NCBI RefSeq assembly: GCF_000725625.1
Contig: NZ_KL647083.1
Coordinates: 62,001 to 126,000, forward strand
Source of the DNA: Streptomyces sp. NRRL F-6676
Lineage (GTDB): Bacteria; Actinomycetota; Actinomycetes; Streptomycetales; Streptomycetaceae
Length of the DNA: 64,000 nt
Direction of reading: 5' to 3'
Shown: piece after piece, positions 10,120-19,166 of the stretch
How positions within the stretch are numbered: position 1 is the first letter of the stretch
Layout: every line of letters begins with the position of its first letter
Translations under genes and position numbers: made by a program
Notes under the pieces: generated by a model
The model's database searches: none
What the model was told of the DNA's origin: nothing
What the model saw: the letters and a program-made list of their open reading frames with translations, nothing else

Positions 10120-11583
10120 ATGGAGATCAACGAGCTGACGGCGGCCGAGCGGCGCGTGTGGGAGGCGTTCCCCGACGGCGCGGAGGTGGACTTCCGGCGG
10201 TCACCGGACGAGGACCCCGCCGACGGCGCCGGCTGGGGTCCCGAACGCACCGTACGCGCCCGGGTGTTGCGCTCCCTGCTCCTGGACGGCCCCGCCCGCG
10301 CCGCCGAGATACCCGTACTGAAAGTCATCGGCGCCCGCATCACCGGCCGGCTCGACCTCAAGTACGCCACGATCGACCACGCCGTGGAGCTGAAGCACTG
10401 CCACTTCACGGACGGCCCCGCGCTGTACGACTTCCGTGTCCGCCAGCTCAATCTGCGCGGCTCGGTCATGCCCGGCCTGCACGCCGCACGCCTCCAGGTG
10501 GACGGCGTCCTGCGGCTGACCGGCTGCCGGATCACCCACCAGGTACGGCTCGGCGGCTCCCGCATCGCCGGAGCACTGTTCCTCGACGAGGCACACCTCA
10601 CCTCGGAGAACCTGGCGGAGCCGGTGCTCCAGCTCAACCAGGTCACCATCGGCGACGCGCTGTGGGCGCCGGGGCTGCGGGTGGAGGGCGAGACCCGGCT
10701 GGAGAGTGCGACGGTGACCGGCCTGGTCATGCTCAAGGACGCCCACTTCCACCACCCCGGGGCGACCGCCCTCCAGGCCCGCAACCTCACGGTGGACTCC
10801 GACGTCCAGGCCGGCTGTCTCGTCGCCCACGGCATGCTGAACCTGCGCGGCGCGCGCATCCCCGGCCAACTGAACCTGTCGTACGGCCGGTTGTCCCACC
10901 CCGAGGGCACGGCACTGCGGGTGAGCAGCGCGGTGATCGGCGAGCTGTGGCTGCGCGAGCCCGAGCGGATCGAGGGCGCGCTCAACCTCCGCCGCGCCCG
11001 TATCGACGCGCTGCACGCGGCGCCGGAGGTGTGGCCCGAGGAGCTGTGCCTGGACGGCCTCACGTACACCACCCTCACCCCGCACGCCCCGGCCGAGCGG
11101 CGCCTGACCGTGCTCGAGCGGGACGTGGACGGCTATGTGCCGTACGCCTACGAGCAGTTGGCGGCGGCGTACCGGCGCGTCGGCGACGAGCACGCCGCCC
11201 GTACGGTGCAGCTCGCGAAGCTGCGGCGGCATCGGGGGACGTTGCCGTGGTACGGGCAGGTGTGGGGGCATGTGCAGGACGCGACGGTGGGCTACGGGTT
11301 CCGGCCGCTGCGGGCGGCCGGGTGGTTGCTGTCGCTGCTGGCGGTCGGCGCGGTGGCGTTCGGCGTGCACCCGCCCGCCGCGCTGAAGCCGGCGGAGGCG
11401 CCGCCCTTCAACCCGGTCTTCTACGCGCTCGACCTGATGCTCCCGGTGATCTCCTTCGGCCAGGAGGGGGCGTTCGCACCGGCGGGCTGGTACCAGGCCC
11501 TGTCCTACGTCCTGGTCCTGACCGGCTGGATCCTGGCAACGACGGTCCTGGCAGGCGTCACCCGCGCGGTCAGCCGCCAGTAG
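10120..11583 (+). CDS. Beta-helix-repeat protein with C-terminal membrane segments
   Basis: Function unknown. Residues about 50-310 show repeated blocks of the type A-R-I-x-G-x-L-x-L with periodic Leu/Ile/Ala, like pentapeptide or bactofilin-type right-handed beta-helices. Two hydrophobic segments (AGWLLSLLAVGAVAFGV and ALSYVLVLTGWILATTVLAGV) near the C terminus anchor it in the membrane. ATG 10120 was chosen over the adjacent TTG 10117. AGGAGG lies about 40 bases upstream and does not serve this start. The gene stands alone behind a terminator, so no role follows from context. Confidence 0.75.
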   Translation: MEINELTAAERRVWEAFPDGAEVDFRRSPDEDPADGAGWGPERTVRARVLRSLLLDGPARAAEIPVLKVIGARITGRLDLKYATIDHAVELKHCHFTDGPALYDFRVRQLNLRGSVMPGLHAARLQVDGVLRLTGCRITHQVRLGGSRIAGALFLDEAHLTSENLAEPVLQLNQVTIGDALWAPGLRVEGETRLESATVTGLVMLKDAHFHHPGATALQARNLTVDSDVQAGCLVAHGMLNLRGARIPGQLNLSYGRLSHPEGTALRVSSAVIGELWLREPERIEGALNLRRARIDALHAAPEVWPEELCLDGLTYTTLTPHAPAERRLTVLERDVDGYVPYAYEQLAAAYRRVGDEHAARTVQLAKLRRHRGTLPWYGQVWGHVQDATVGYGFRPLRAAGWLLSLLAVGAVAFGVHPPAALKPAEAPPFNPVFYALDLMLPVISFGQEGAFAPAGWYQALSYVLVLTGWILATTVLAGVTRAVSRQ

Positions 11584-11586
11584 TTT

Positions 11587-11690
11587 CCGCGCCCCCTGCT
11601 TGTCAGGGGCGCGGGGAACTGCGCGAGAAGCCCCACCGTCGGTCGGCCGACAACGCACCCCCAGGGGATCCAAGGGGCGGAACCTCTTGA
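11587..11690. repeat. Streptomyces-type intergenic GGGGCGCGGGGAACTGCGCGA repeat with terminator hairpin
   Basis: CCGCGCCCC (11587-11595) pairs with GGGGCGCGG (11606-11614), and the following bases (GGGGAACTGCGCGA then AAGCCCCACCG) match a dispersed intergenic element I know from many Streptomyces genomes. It probably terminates the upstream gene and the convergent TetR gene. Confidence 0.65.
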
Positions 11691-11727
11691 AAGGACGGGA
11701 AGGGTAGGGGCGGAGGGGGCGGAAAAC

Positions 11728-12321
11728 TCACCGCCCATCCACCGCCGCGTCCAGCGCCACCCCCAACTCCCCCACCACCGCCTCCAACGCCCGCACATCC
11801 CGCTCCGCCCGCGCCACCACCACCGCCCCCTCCACCGCACTCACCATCACCACGGCGAGCCCCCCGGCTCGCCCCACCGGCACACCCATCCCCACCAACG
11901 CCTCCCCCACCGCCCCCACCCACTCCCCGAACGCCCCCGCCGCCGCCACCCGCGTCGACTCCACCGACTCCGCACACCCCACGGTCGCCGCCACCACCGG
12001 GCATCCGCCCGCGAATCCCTCCCGCGCGAACTCCTCCGTCCACTGCCCCACCATCGCCGCGAACAGCCCGCTCGGCGTCGGCTCCGCCATCTCGGCCACG
12101 AACCTCGCGACCCGCTTCGCCGCATACCGCCCCGCCCACCGCACCGCCTCGTTGACGAGCTGCTCCTTGCCACCCGGGAAGTAGTGCTGCAACGAACCGC
12201 GCGGCGCGTGCGCGTGCGCCACCACGTCCCGCATCCCCGCCCCGGCCACCCCCCGCCGCCGGATGAGCTGAGCGGCGCTGAACACCATCCGCTCCCGAGG
12301 CCCCCGCTCGGACTCCGTCAT
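11728..12321 (-). CDS. TetR-family regulator
   Basis: A 197-aa repressor-type protein. The N-terminal helix-turn-helix ([20 protein letters not shown], then [19 protein letters not shown]) is followed by a helical ligand-binding domain with a conserved GCPVVA segment, as in the LmrA/YxaF group. GGAGGTGG precedes ATG 12321. It diverges from a dehydrogenase gene whose promoter carries two ATGAC-N4-GTCAT palindromes, so it likely represses that gene and possibly itself. Confidence 0.88.
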   Translation of the reverse strand: MTESERGPRERMVFSAAQLIRRRGVAGAGMRDVVAHAHAPRGSLQHYFPGGKEQLVNEAVRWAGRYAAKRVARFVAEMAEPTPSGLFAAMVGQWTEEFAREGFAGGCPVVAATVGCAESVESTRVAAAGAFGEWVGAVGEALVGMGVPVGRAGGLAVVMVSAVEGAVVVARAERDVRALEAVVGELGVALDAAVDGR

Positions 12322-12388
12322 CGTCCACCTCCGCACCCGCCCCGAACCACCCGGAAGCGGGCGGACAGCTTACGACCCCACCCCCACC

Positions 12389-12428
12389 ATGACACCTGTC
12401 ATAATCACCCCACTATGACAACCGTCAT
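12389..12428. promoter_or_regulatory. Pair of ATGAC-N4-GTCAT operators
   Basis: ATGACACCTGTCAT (12389-12402, perfect palindrome) and ATGACAACCGTCAT (12415-12428) share arms and are centred 26 bp apart. The 14-bp size and divergent placement suit a TetR-type repressor. The second site overlaps an in-frame ATG at 12415, implying that this ATG is not the real start of the downstream gene. Confidence 0.7.
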
Positions 12429-12459
12429 AGCCACACCTCACAAGCACCCGGTGGTCGCC

Positions 12460-13338
12460 ATGCGCACAGTGGGATTCCTCGGCCTCGGCGTCATGGGCAC
12501 CCCCATGGCCCTCAACCTGGCCCGCGCGGGCACCCCCCTCATCACCTGGAACCGCACCCCGCACAAAGCGGAACCCCTGCGCGCGGCCGGCGCGACGATC
12601 GCCGCGACCCCCACGGAGGTCTTCGCCACCGCCGGCACCGTCATCCTCATGCTGGCGAACAACCACGCCACCGACGCCGTACTGGAACGCGGAACCCCCG
12701 CCTTCCGCACCCTCACCGCCGACCACACGGTGGTGAACATGGGCACCACCGCCCCCGACTACTCCCGCGCCCTGGCGGCCGACATCCGCGAAGCGGGCGG
12801 CCGCTACGTGGAGGCCCCGGTCTCCGGCTCCCGCATCCCCGCCGAACAAGGGACGCTGGTGGCCATGCTGGCCGGGGACGAGAAGGACGTAACAGAAACC
12901 GAGCCCCTCCTCGCCCCCATGTGCCGCACGGCCTTCACCTGCGGCCCCGTACCGAACGCGCTCCTCATGAAGCTGTCCGTGAACCTCTTCCTGATCACCC
13001 AGGTCACCGGTCTCGCGGAGGCGTTCCACTTCGCCGACCGCCACCGCCTCGACCGACAGCTGTTCCTGGACGTCCTGGACGCCGGCCCCATGGCCAGCGC
13101 GGTCTCCCGCATGAAGGCGCCCAAACTCCTGCACCGCGACTTCGCCGTGCAGGCGGCCGCCGCGGACGTCCTGATGAACAACCACCTGATCAGCGACGCC
13201 GCCCGCACCACCGGCCTGGCCACCCCTCTCCTCGACGCCTGCCACGCCCTGTTCACCGAGACGGTGGCCCTGGGCCACGGCACGGAGGACATGGCGGCGG
13301 TCCTCCACGCCCTGGAAGCCCGCACCCGGAATCTCTAG
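12460..13338 (+). CDS. NAD(P)-dependent 3-hydroxyisobutyrate-type dehydrogenase
   Basis: A 292-aa beta-hydroxyacid dehydrogenase. The cofactor fold [16 protein letters not shown] is at the extreme N terminus, the substrate segment [16 protein letters not shown] follows, and KLSVNLF carries the catalytic lysine. I placed the start at ATG 12460, directly before the Rossmann fold, because the in-frame ATG at 12415 lies within an operator-like palindrome. The true substrate is unknown. The family acts on small 3-hydroxyacids or reduces imines. It is probably controlled by the divergent TetR. Confidence 0.85.
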   Translation: MRTVGFLGLGVMGTPMALNLARAGTPLITWNRTPHKAEPLRAAGATIAATPTEVFATAGTVILMLANNHATDAVLERGTPAFRTLTADHTVVNMGTTAPDYSRALAADIREAGGRYVEAPVSGSRIPAEQGTLVAMLAGDEKDVTETEPLLAPMCRTAFTCGPVPNALLMKLSVNLFLITQVTGLAEAFHFADRHRLDRQLFLDVLDAGPMASAVSRMKAPKLLHRDFAVQAAAADVLMNNHLISDAARTTGLATPLLDACHALFTETVALGHGTEDMAAVLHALEARTRNL

Positions 13339-13733
13339 GCTTCGGCGGCGTCATACCGCTGCTGAGCGGCCTCCAGCGCGGAGGTGTTGTCGCTGAACCA
13401 GCTCAGCAGCGCGCACAGCTGCTGCGCCAGGCTCTCTCCGAGCGGCGTCAGGCTGTAGGTGACCTGCGGCGGAACCGTCGGCTCCACCACTCGTTCGACC
13501 AGCCCGTACCGCACGGTCGACTTCAGATACTGCGACAGCATCTTCTGGCTGATGCCACCGATGTGCTGGTGCAGGCGGGAGAAGCGCATCGGTCCGGGCA
13601 CCAGCGCGGCAATGATCAACGCGCCCCACCGGCCGGTCACCTGGGCCATCACCGGACGCGTCGGACAGTCCTTGTCGAACGACGCCGCCGGAAGCCGGGC
13701 GAAGACATCCTGGGCCTGCTCACTCACCGCCAT
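13335..13733 (-). CDS. HxlR-family winged-helix regulator
   Basis: A 132-aa MarR/HxlR-type regulator with the conserved N-terminal [19 protein letters not shown] and the wing region [40 protein letters not shown] single Cys at the head of the domain can be redox-active in relatives. It converges with the dehydrogenase, sharing the self-complementary CTAG as both stop codons. It diverges from a metallo-hydrolase gene and probably represses it through the AAGTACGTACTT palindrome between them. Confidence 0.88.
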   Translation of the reverse strand: MAVSEQAQDVFARLPAASFDKDCPTRPVMAQVTGRWGALIIAALVPGPMRFSRLHQHIGGISQKMLSQYLKSTVRYGLVERVVEPTVPPQVTYSLTPLGESLAQQLCALLSWFSDNTSALEAAQQRYDAAEA

Positions 13734-13750
13734 GGCACCAGCTTACAAAA

Positions 13751-13762
13751 AAGTACGTACTT
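13751..13762. promoter_or_regulatory. AAGTACGTACTT palindrome, likely HxlR operator
   Basis: A perfect 12-bp palindrome in the short region between the HxlR-type regulator and the metallo-hydrolase it faces. Its size and position fit an HxlR dimer site. Confidence 0.6.
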
Positions 13763-13832
13763 ACGAAAGGATACCGGCGGTTCTAGAGTCAGCCCCGAGA
13801 TCGAGAACCAAGCACGGACGAATGGATCAAAA

Positions 13833-14744
13833 ATGTTTGCGAGCCGCGTATCCCCGGCCTTCCTGGGCTGGGATCTCGGGGGCATCATCGTGCGCCGGGT
13901 CGACGAGATCGACATGTCCCCGGAGACCAGTCAATGGCTGCTGCCCGGTGCCACACCGGGACACCTCCAGGATCCCTGGCTGCGACCCGACTTCACCGAC
14001 GGGGCATCCTTCTCGATGCACGTTCACATCTTCGCGATCGAGGCACACGGCAGACGCATCCTGGTCGACACCGGCATCGGCAACGACAAGCCCCGGCAGA
14101 TACCCGACGCCGACCACCTGCGGACCCCGCTGCTGCACGCCCTGACCGCCGCGGGCTTCGCCCCGGACACCGTCGACCTGGTCATCAACACGCACATGCA
14201 CGTCGACCACGTCGGCTGGAACACTCACCTGGCGGACGGGCGCTGGACGCCGACCTTCCCGAACGCCCGCTACCTGACCGACCGCAGGGAATGGGACCAC
14301 TGGACCACCGCCGCCGAAACCGACGAGGAAGTCGCCCAGGTGCACCGCGACTCCCTGCGGCCCATCCGCGACCACGGCCTGTACGACCTGCTCGACCTCG
14401 CCGCCCCGGGCCTCGAGGTGGCCGACGGCGTCCGCCTGGTGCCGACACGCGGTCACACCCCCGGCCACCTGTCGGTACGGCTGACCGGCACCGACCGCAC
14501 CGCGCTGATCAGCGGCGACAGCCTGCACCACCCCGTGCAACTGGCACACCCGGAGATGGGCAGCGTCGGCGACGTCGATCCCGGCGGGGCACGGACCACC
14601 CGCCACCGTCTGCTCACCGAGTTGGCCGGCACGGACGACCTGCTGCTGGGCACCCACTTCACGCATCCCACCGGCGGCCGCGTCCACCAGCAGGATGGCC
14701 GGTTCCAGCTCCTGGCCGATCCCCCGGTCTTTCTGGCGAGGTAG
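13833..14744 (+). CDS. Metallo-beta-lactamase-fold hydrolase
   Basis: A 303-aa MBL-fold hydrolase. The metal site THMHVDHVGW (H121, H123, D125, H126) is complete, with RGHTPGHLSVR, SGDSLHHP and GTHFTHPTGG providing the further ligands. There is no signal peptide, so it is cytoplasmic. The family includes lactonases (quorum quenching) and other esterases. The substrate cannot be read from sequence. It is divergent from the HxlR-type regulator and converges, 4 bases apart, with the PPOX gene. Confidence 0.86.
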   Translation: MFASRVSPAFLGWDLGGIIVRRVDEIDMSPETSQWLLPGATPGHLQDPWLRPDFTDGASFSMHVHIFAIEAHGRRILVDTGIGNDKPRQIPDADHLRTPLLHALTAAGFAPDTVDLVINTHMHVDHVGWNTHLADGRWTPTFPNARYLTDRREWDHWTTAAETDEEVAQVHRDSLRPIRDHGLYDLLDLAAPGLEVADGVRLVPTRGHTPGHLSVRLTGTDRTALISGDSLHHPVQLAHPEMGSVGDVDPGGARTTRHRLLTELAGTDDLLLGTHFTHPTGGRVHQQDGRFQLLADPPVFLAR

Positions 14745-14748
14745 GTGC

Positions 14749-15171
14749 TCAGCGCCTCGGAACGCCGTACACCCGCTCGACCCGCAACCGCAGCACGAGC
14801 CGGCGTTCGCGCACCATGGCGGCCCGGTAGTCGTCCCAGTCGCCGTGCTCGCCCCGCACATCGCGGTAGAGGCGCACGAGCTCCTCCACCGTTTCGTCGT
14901 GCGGGTCCTCCGCGACGGGCGTGAGATCGGCCGTGCCCTCGGCGACCGCGTACGCCCACCGGTCCGCCGTCGTCACGTGGTACGAGGCCCGCGGGTCCCG
15001 CCGCAGATTGCGGGTCTTGGCCCGGTCGTCGGTCAGGGAGATCCGGAGGAGCCGCTCGTCCGGGTAGTACACATGGGCGACATTCGACAACTGCGGCCGT
15101 CCGTCGCGCTTGAGGGTGACCAGCACCCCGCCCTTGTGCTCGGCAAGAAGTTCGAGCAGCGCTTCGTCCAT
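14749..15171 (-). CDS. PPOX-class F420-dependent oxidoreductase/FMN-binding protein
   Basis: A 140-aa split-barrel protein with the usual order: GGVLVTLKRDGRPQLSNVAHVYY, RISLTDDRAKTRNLRRDPRASYHV, then WAYAVAEGTADL. Members bind F420 or FMN and reduce small molecules. I used ATG 15171, which sits behind AGGAGGTCGGTGTC, rather than a longer reading from 15255. It is a single gene, divergent from the serine hydrolase. Confidence 0.85.
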   Translation of the reverse strand: MDEALLELLAEHKGGVLVTLKRDGRPQLSNVAHVYYPDERLLRISLTDDRAKTRNLRRDPRASYHVTTADRWAYAVAEGTADLTPVAEDPHDETVEELVRLYRDVRGEHGDWDDYRAAMVRERRLVLRLRVERVYGVPRR

Positions 15172-15257
15172 GACACCGACCTCCTGAGCGCGGCACCGTC
15201 TCCCCACGAGGTACCCGGCAGGCGTCCGGCCACCCCCACCAGGGAAGGGAGACACCC

Positions 15258-16442
15258 ATGAAGGACCTGCGACAAGAAGTGGACCCCACCGAGGCCGGTC
15301 TGGACCCCCATGCCCTGACCCGCCTGAACGCCCACTTCGCCCGCGCGGTGAGGGACGCCAGACTCCCCGGCTACCTGCTCTCCCTCTCCCGCCACGGTCA
15401 CGTGGCCCACCTCACCACCCACGGAGAACGCGACCAGCGGACGCACGCCCCCGTCACCACCGACACCCTCTGGCGCATGTACTCCATGACCAAACCGGTG
15501 ACATCCGTCGCCGCGCTCATGCTCGTCGAGGCAGGAGACCTCACCCTCGACACACCCCTGGCCGAGATCATCCCGTCCTTCGCGAACCCCCAGGTCTACG
15601 TGGACGCCACCCACACCCGCCCGGCCTCTAACCCACTCCTCATCCGCCACCTGATGACCCACACGGCGGGCCTGACCTTCGGCTTCTACCACGACCACCC
15701 GGTCGACGCGCTCTACCGCGAGGCCGGCCTGGAGTCCTCCGTCGTCCCGGGCACCACCCTCGCCGAGACCTGCGAGACCTACGCCCGCCTCCCCCTCCAG
15801 TTCGACCCCGGCACGGCCTGGAACTACTCGGTCGCGACGAACATCCTCGGCCGCGTCATCGAAACAGTCTCCGCCACCCCCCTGGACGACTTCTTCCGCG
15901 ACCGTATCTTCACCCCCCTGGACATGCGCGACGCCGGCTTCCACGTCACCCCCGAACAAGCCCCCCGCCTGGCCGAGCTGTACGGCGAAACGGAAACCGG
16001 CGGCATCACCCCCGTCCCCGGCCTCCCCCTCCACACCCGCCCCAAGCTCCTCTCCGGCAGCGGCGGCATGGTGGCGACGGCCCGCGATTACCACCGCTTC
16101 ATGGAGTTCCTCCGCCGCAAGGGCGAACTGAACGGCACTCGCCTCCTCACCTCCCGCTCCGTGACCCTCATGACGTCGAACCATCTCCCCCACCACACCG
16201 ACCTGCACAGCTACGGCACCCCACCTCACCGCACCGAGACCAACAAGAACACCGGCTTCGGCCTGGGCGTCTCAGTAAGCACCACAGGCACCTACGGCTG
16301 GAGCGGAGTAGCGAGCACAACATTCTGGGTGGACCCCGCCCACGACCTCACCGTGCAGTTCCTCACCCAGGTCCGCCCGAAGGGCAGCAACCCGTTCTTC
16401 CAGGACCTACGCAGACTGGTCCACGAGGCAGTGACCAGTTGA
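15258..16442 (+). CDS. Serine hydrolase, beta-lactamase/esterase class C fold
   Basis: A 394-aa protein of the class C beta-lactamase/EstB family. The nucleophile motif SMTK (S76, K79) and a second motif WNYSVATN (Tyr190) are present. The third-motif region near GWSGVASTTFWVDP lacks a clear KTG. There is no signal peptide, which argues for an intracellular esterase or transacylase rather than a secreted beta-lactamase. AGGGAAGGGAG precedes ATG 15258. Confidence 0.86.
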   Translation: MKDLRQEVDPTEAGLDPHALTRLNAHFARAVRDARLPGYLLSLSRHGHVAHLTTHGERDQRTHAPVTTDTLWRMYSMTKPVTSVAALMLVEAGDLTLDTPLAEIIPSFANPQVYVDATHTRPASNPLLIRHLMTHTAGLTFGFYHDHPVDALYREAGLESSVVPGTTLAETCETYARLPLQFDPGTAWNYSVATNILGRVIETVSATPLDDFFRDRIFTPLDMRDAGFHVTPEQAPRLAELYGETETGGITPVPGLPLHTRPKLLSGSGGMVATARDYHRFMEFLRRKGELNGTRLLTSRSVTLMTSNHLPHHTDLHSYGTPPHRTETNKNTGFGLGVSVSTTGTYGWSGVASTTFWVDPAHDLTVQFLTQVRPKGSNPFFQDLRRLVHEAVTS

Positions 16443-16613
16443 CCGACCGGGAAAGCCGCCCACGAACGGGAGGGGCCGGGCCGGTGCGTCACAAGCCCGT
16501 TGCGTACGCCCGGCCCAGGAAACCTCAGCTCCCCCCGGATACGGCCATGTCAGCAGGCAACGGGCGGATGCACCGGCCCGGCCCCGACCCACCACCGAAC
16601 CGGACGCGCCCCC

Positions 16614-17243
16614 TCAAGAAGACTGCACCACCGCGTCCAGATGCGGCAGATAGTGATCCAACCGCTCCCGCTTGGTCCGCAGATACGTGATGTTGTTCTC
16701 GCACGGCGGTATCAGCAACGGTACCTGCGTCTCGACCTTCACCCCGTGCCGCTCCAACGACTCCCGCTTCCGCGGGTTGTTGGACAGCAACCGCACCGAC
16801 CGCACCCCCAGATCCCGCAGCATCTCCGCGGCCACGCGGTAGTCCCGCGCATCCACCGGCAACCCCAGCGCGAGATTCGCCTCGACCGTGTCGAGCCCCT
16901 CCGCCTGGAGCTTCATCGCCCGCAGTTTCCCCAGCAGCCCGATGCCCCGCCCCTCGTGCCCCCGCAAGTACACCAGCACACCCCGCCCCTCGGCCACGAT
17001 CTCCCGCAGCGCGGTGATGAGCTGGGGCCCGCACTCGCAGTGCGTGGACCCGAACGCGTCCCCCGTCAGGCATTCGGAATGCAGCCGGACGAGCATTCCC
17101 TCCGCCTGCACATCCCCGTACACCAACGCCACTTGCTCGTCACCACGGACGTTGTCCTGGTAGCCGACCGCCTCGAAATCACCGTATTTCGTGGGCAACG
17201 GCGCGGTAACCACCCGAGTGACCCCGGCGACAACTTCTGTCAT
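16614..17243 (-). CDS. ribA: GTP cyclohydrolase II
   Basis: Opens GTP to a diaminopyrimidine phosphate, the first step of riboflavin-type pathways. The 209-aa stand-alone protein (no RibB domain) has the zinc cysteines HSECLTGDAFGSTHCECG (C58, C69, C71) and the catalytic VYLRGHEGRGIGL with Tyr92. It is probably a paralogue serving the neighbouring specialised cluster, not the riboflavin operon, because no other rib gene is here. Only 46 bases separate it from the divergent creatininase-family gene, so the two promoters must overlap or lie within the genes. Confidence 0.9.
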   Translation of the reverse strand: MTEVVAGVTRVVTAPLPTKYGDFEAVGYQDNVRGDEQVALVYGDVQAEGMLVRLHSECLTGDAFGSTHCECGPQLITALREIVAEGRGVLVYLRGHEGRGIGLLGKLRAMKLQAEGLDTVEANLALGLPVDARDYRVAAEMLRDLGVRSVRLLSNNPRKRESLERHGVKVETQVPLLIPPCENNITYLRTKRERLDHYLPHLDAVVQSS

Positions 17244-17289
17244 GATCAGTTCCTATCTGAAGAACACATTGAGGAAGGGAAGCCACGAA

Positions 17290-18039
17290 ATGAAGAAAGA
17301 AGCACCGACCGACACCACCGGCGTCCTCCCGACCGACACCACCGAGGACGTACGACGCCGGGCCGCCGGCCAGAACCCCCAGGTCGCCGTCCTCCCCATC
17401 GGCAGCTTCGAACAGCACGGCCCCTGCCTGCCGTTGGCGACGGACACCCTGGTCGCCTGCGCGATAGCCCGCGCGGTCGCCGCGCGATACCCGGTGCACC
17501 TCCTGCCCCCGGTGACGATCGCCTGTTCGCACGAGCATGCGGACTGGCCCGGCACGGTCAGCATCTCCTCCGTCACTCTCCACGCGGTGGTACGGGACAT
17601 CGCACAATCGCTGCGCCGCTCCGGAGTCGAGGCCCTCGTCCTGGTCAACGGCCACGGCGGCAATTACGTACTCGGCAATGTGGTGCAGGAAGCCACCGCG
17701 GCCGAAGGACCCACCATGGCGCTTTTCCCGGCCCCGGAGGACTGGGAATCCGCACGCGAACGGGCCGGAGTCGAGACCTCGTTGCTGACCGACATGCACG
17801 CGGGGGAAATAGAGACCTCCCTCCTCCTCCACTGTCATCCCGAGGTGGTCCGCGGTGGATACGAGGCCACCGATCTCGTCGCCGACGACCGCCGGCACCT
17901 GCTGACGACCGGCATGGCCGCCTACACGGAATCCGGTGTCATCGGCCGTCCTTCACTCGCCTCGGCGGAGAAGGGGGAACGCATACTCACCGCACTGACC
18001 GACTCCTTCGCCGCGTACTTCACCCTGCTGAACCCTTAG
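17290..18039 (+). CDS. Creatininase-family amidohydrolase
   Basis: A 249-aa metal-dependent amidohydrolase. VAVLPIGSFEQHGPCLPLATDT is the family N-terminal metal site, NGHGGN the central one and DMHAGEIETSL the third. The family includes creatininase and ArfB, the archaeal deformylase of the formylated GTP ring-opening product. Standing next to a GTP cyclohydrolase II makes an ArfB-like role plausible, but that is inference. GGAAGGGA precedes ATG 17290. It converges with the YbhN-type gene, their stops overlapping by 3 bases. Confidence 0.85.
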   Translation: MKKEAPTDTTGVLPTDTTEDVRRRAAGQNPQVAVLPIGSFEQHGPCLPLATDTLVACAIARAVAARYPVHLLPPVTIACSHEHADWPGTVSISSVTLHAVVRDIAQSLRRSGVEALVLVNGHGGNYVLGNVVQEATAAEGPTMALFPAPEDWESARERAGVETSLLTDMHAGEIETSLLLHCHPEVVRGGYEATDLVADDRRHLLTTGMAAYTESGVIGRPSLASAEKGERILTALTDSFAAYFTLLNP

Positions 18040-19166
18040 GCGTAACGGGAACCCGGCCCCGTCTCCGTCTCCGAATCCGTCACCCCAGGAGGCGACCGGG
18101 GAAACGGAACATGGGACAGGACCCGCGAACCGCCGACCCACCGCACCACCAACACGACAACCCCCGGCAGACTCGCCACGAAGCTCAGCACCCCGTACAC
18201 GACGGCGACACTGAGTCCCGTCCCCGCACCCAGCCCCGCCGCCCCGAACGCCCAGGCGGTGACGCCTTCCCGGGGCCCCCAGCCGCCGACGTTCAACGGC
18301 AGCCCCATGGCGATCAACGCGAGCATGGCGAGCGGCAGCAGCCGCAGCGGACTCACGTCGGCCCCGGCGGCCCGCGCGGCAACGAGGAACGTCAGCAGAT
18401 ACCCACCGAGCACGGCGAGGGAAGAGAAGAGCACCCCACCCCCGACCCGCCGGTCGAGCAGCACACCCCGCGCCTCGGCACATTCCGCACGCACAGCCCG
18501 CCACCGCGAACCGGAAGCGGAACCGGCATCCGCCCCCGCACCCGCACCCGCACCATCTGCACGCACCGTACGAGGCACACGCCCCGCACGCCCCATCCGC
18601 ACCGCGGCCACCACAGCCGCCACACCCACGATGACCACCCCGAGCACGGCCACACCGTGCCGCACCTGGTGCACCACGGGCGACTCGACCAGAAGCAGCA
18701 CCGGCACCCCCGCCGCGACCAACGCGAGCTGCCCCGCCGTCCGTTCCATCACCACGGCCCGCACCCCGCGCCCGAGGTCGCCGGAGTCGCGCCCGTGCCG
18801 CACGGCACGGTGCACGTCGCCGAGGACGCCGCCGGGCAGGGCGGCGTTGAGGAACAGCGCCCGGTAGTAGTCGGCGACGGCGTCCCGCAGCCGCAGCCGG
18901 ATGCCGAGGCGCCGCGCCACCAGGCACCAGCGCCAGGCGCTGAGCACGGTGGTGAGCAGCCCGATGCCGAGCCCGGCGAGCAGCGTCGGCGTGTCGATGC
19001 GCCGCAGCCCGTCCAGGAACACCCCGGTACCGAGCCGCCACAGCAGCACGGCGAGGATGACCACCCCGGCCACGCTCCCGAAGTGCCGCCGCACAACCGC
19101 CGGCACCCGCGACCGCCCCGCCGCGGCCCCCGCCGCTCCCGTCACCTCCGAAACCGCGGTGGTCAC
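18036..19166 (-). CDS. YbhN/LPG-synthase-type integral membrane protein
   Basis: A 376-aa polytopic membrane protein of the lysylphosphatidylglycerol-synthetase transmembrane (UPF0104/YbhN) family. It has about seven or eight hydrophobic segments, the central ALFLNAALPGGVLGDVHRAVR and the C-terminal LNVGGWGPREGVTAWAF typical of the family. Members act as lipid flippases or membrane partners of lipid-modifying enzymes. Its ATG overlaps the stop of the upstream methyltransferase (ATGA), so it is the last gene of a minus operon that includes the PTPS-like, glycosyltransferase and methyltransferase genes. Confidence 0.86.
   Translation of the reverse strand: MTTAVSEVTGAAGAAAGRSRVPAVVRRHFGSVAGVVILAVLLWRLGTGVFLDGLRRIDTPTLLAGLGIGLLTTVLSAWRWCLVARRLGIRLRLRDAVADYYRALFLNAALPGGVLGDVHRAVRHGRDSGDLGRGVRAVVMERTAGQLALVAAGVPVLLLVESPVVHQVRHGVAVLGVVIVGVAAVVAAVRMGRAGRVPRTVRADGAGAGAGADAGSASGSRWRAVRAECAEARGVLLDRRVGGGVLFSSLAVLGGYLLTFLVAARAAGADVSPLRLLPLAMLALIAMGLPLNVGGWGPREGVTAWAFGAAGLGAGTGLSVAVVYGVLSFVASLPGVVVLVVRWVGGSRVLSHVPFPRSPPGVTDSETETGPGSRYA

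Noticed and set aside
9483..11690. A 735-codon frame across gnd and the beta-helix gene
   Set aside because: It runs through the perfect terminator hairpin and overlaps two clear genes in a different frame, with no recognisable domain.
16439..16690. Small 83-codon frame between the serine hydrolase and ribA
   Set aside because: It overlaps the hydrolase stop and the ribA 3' end, has no ribosome site, and its codon bias does not match a gene.
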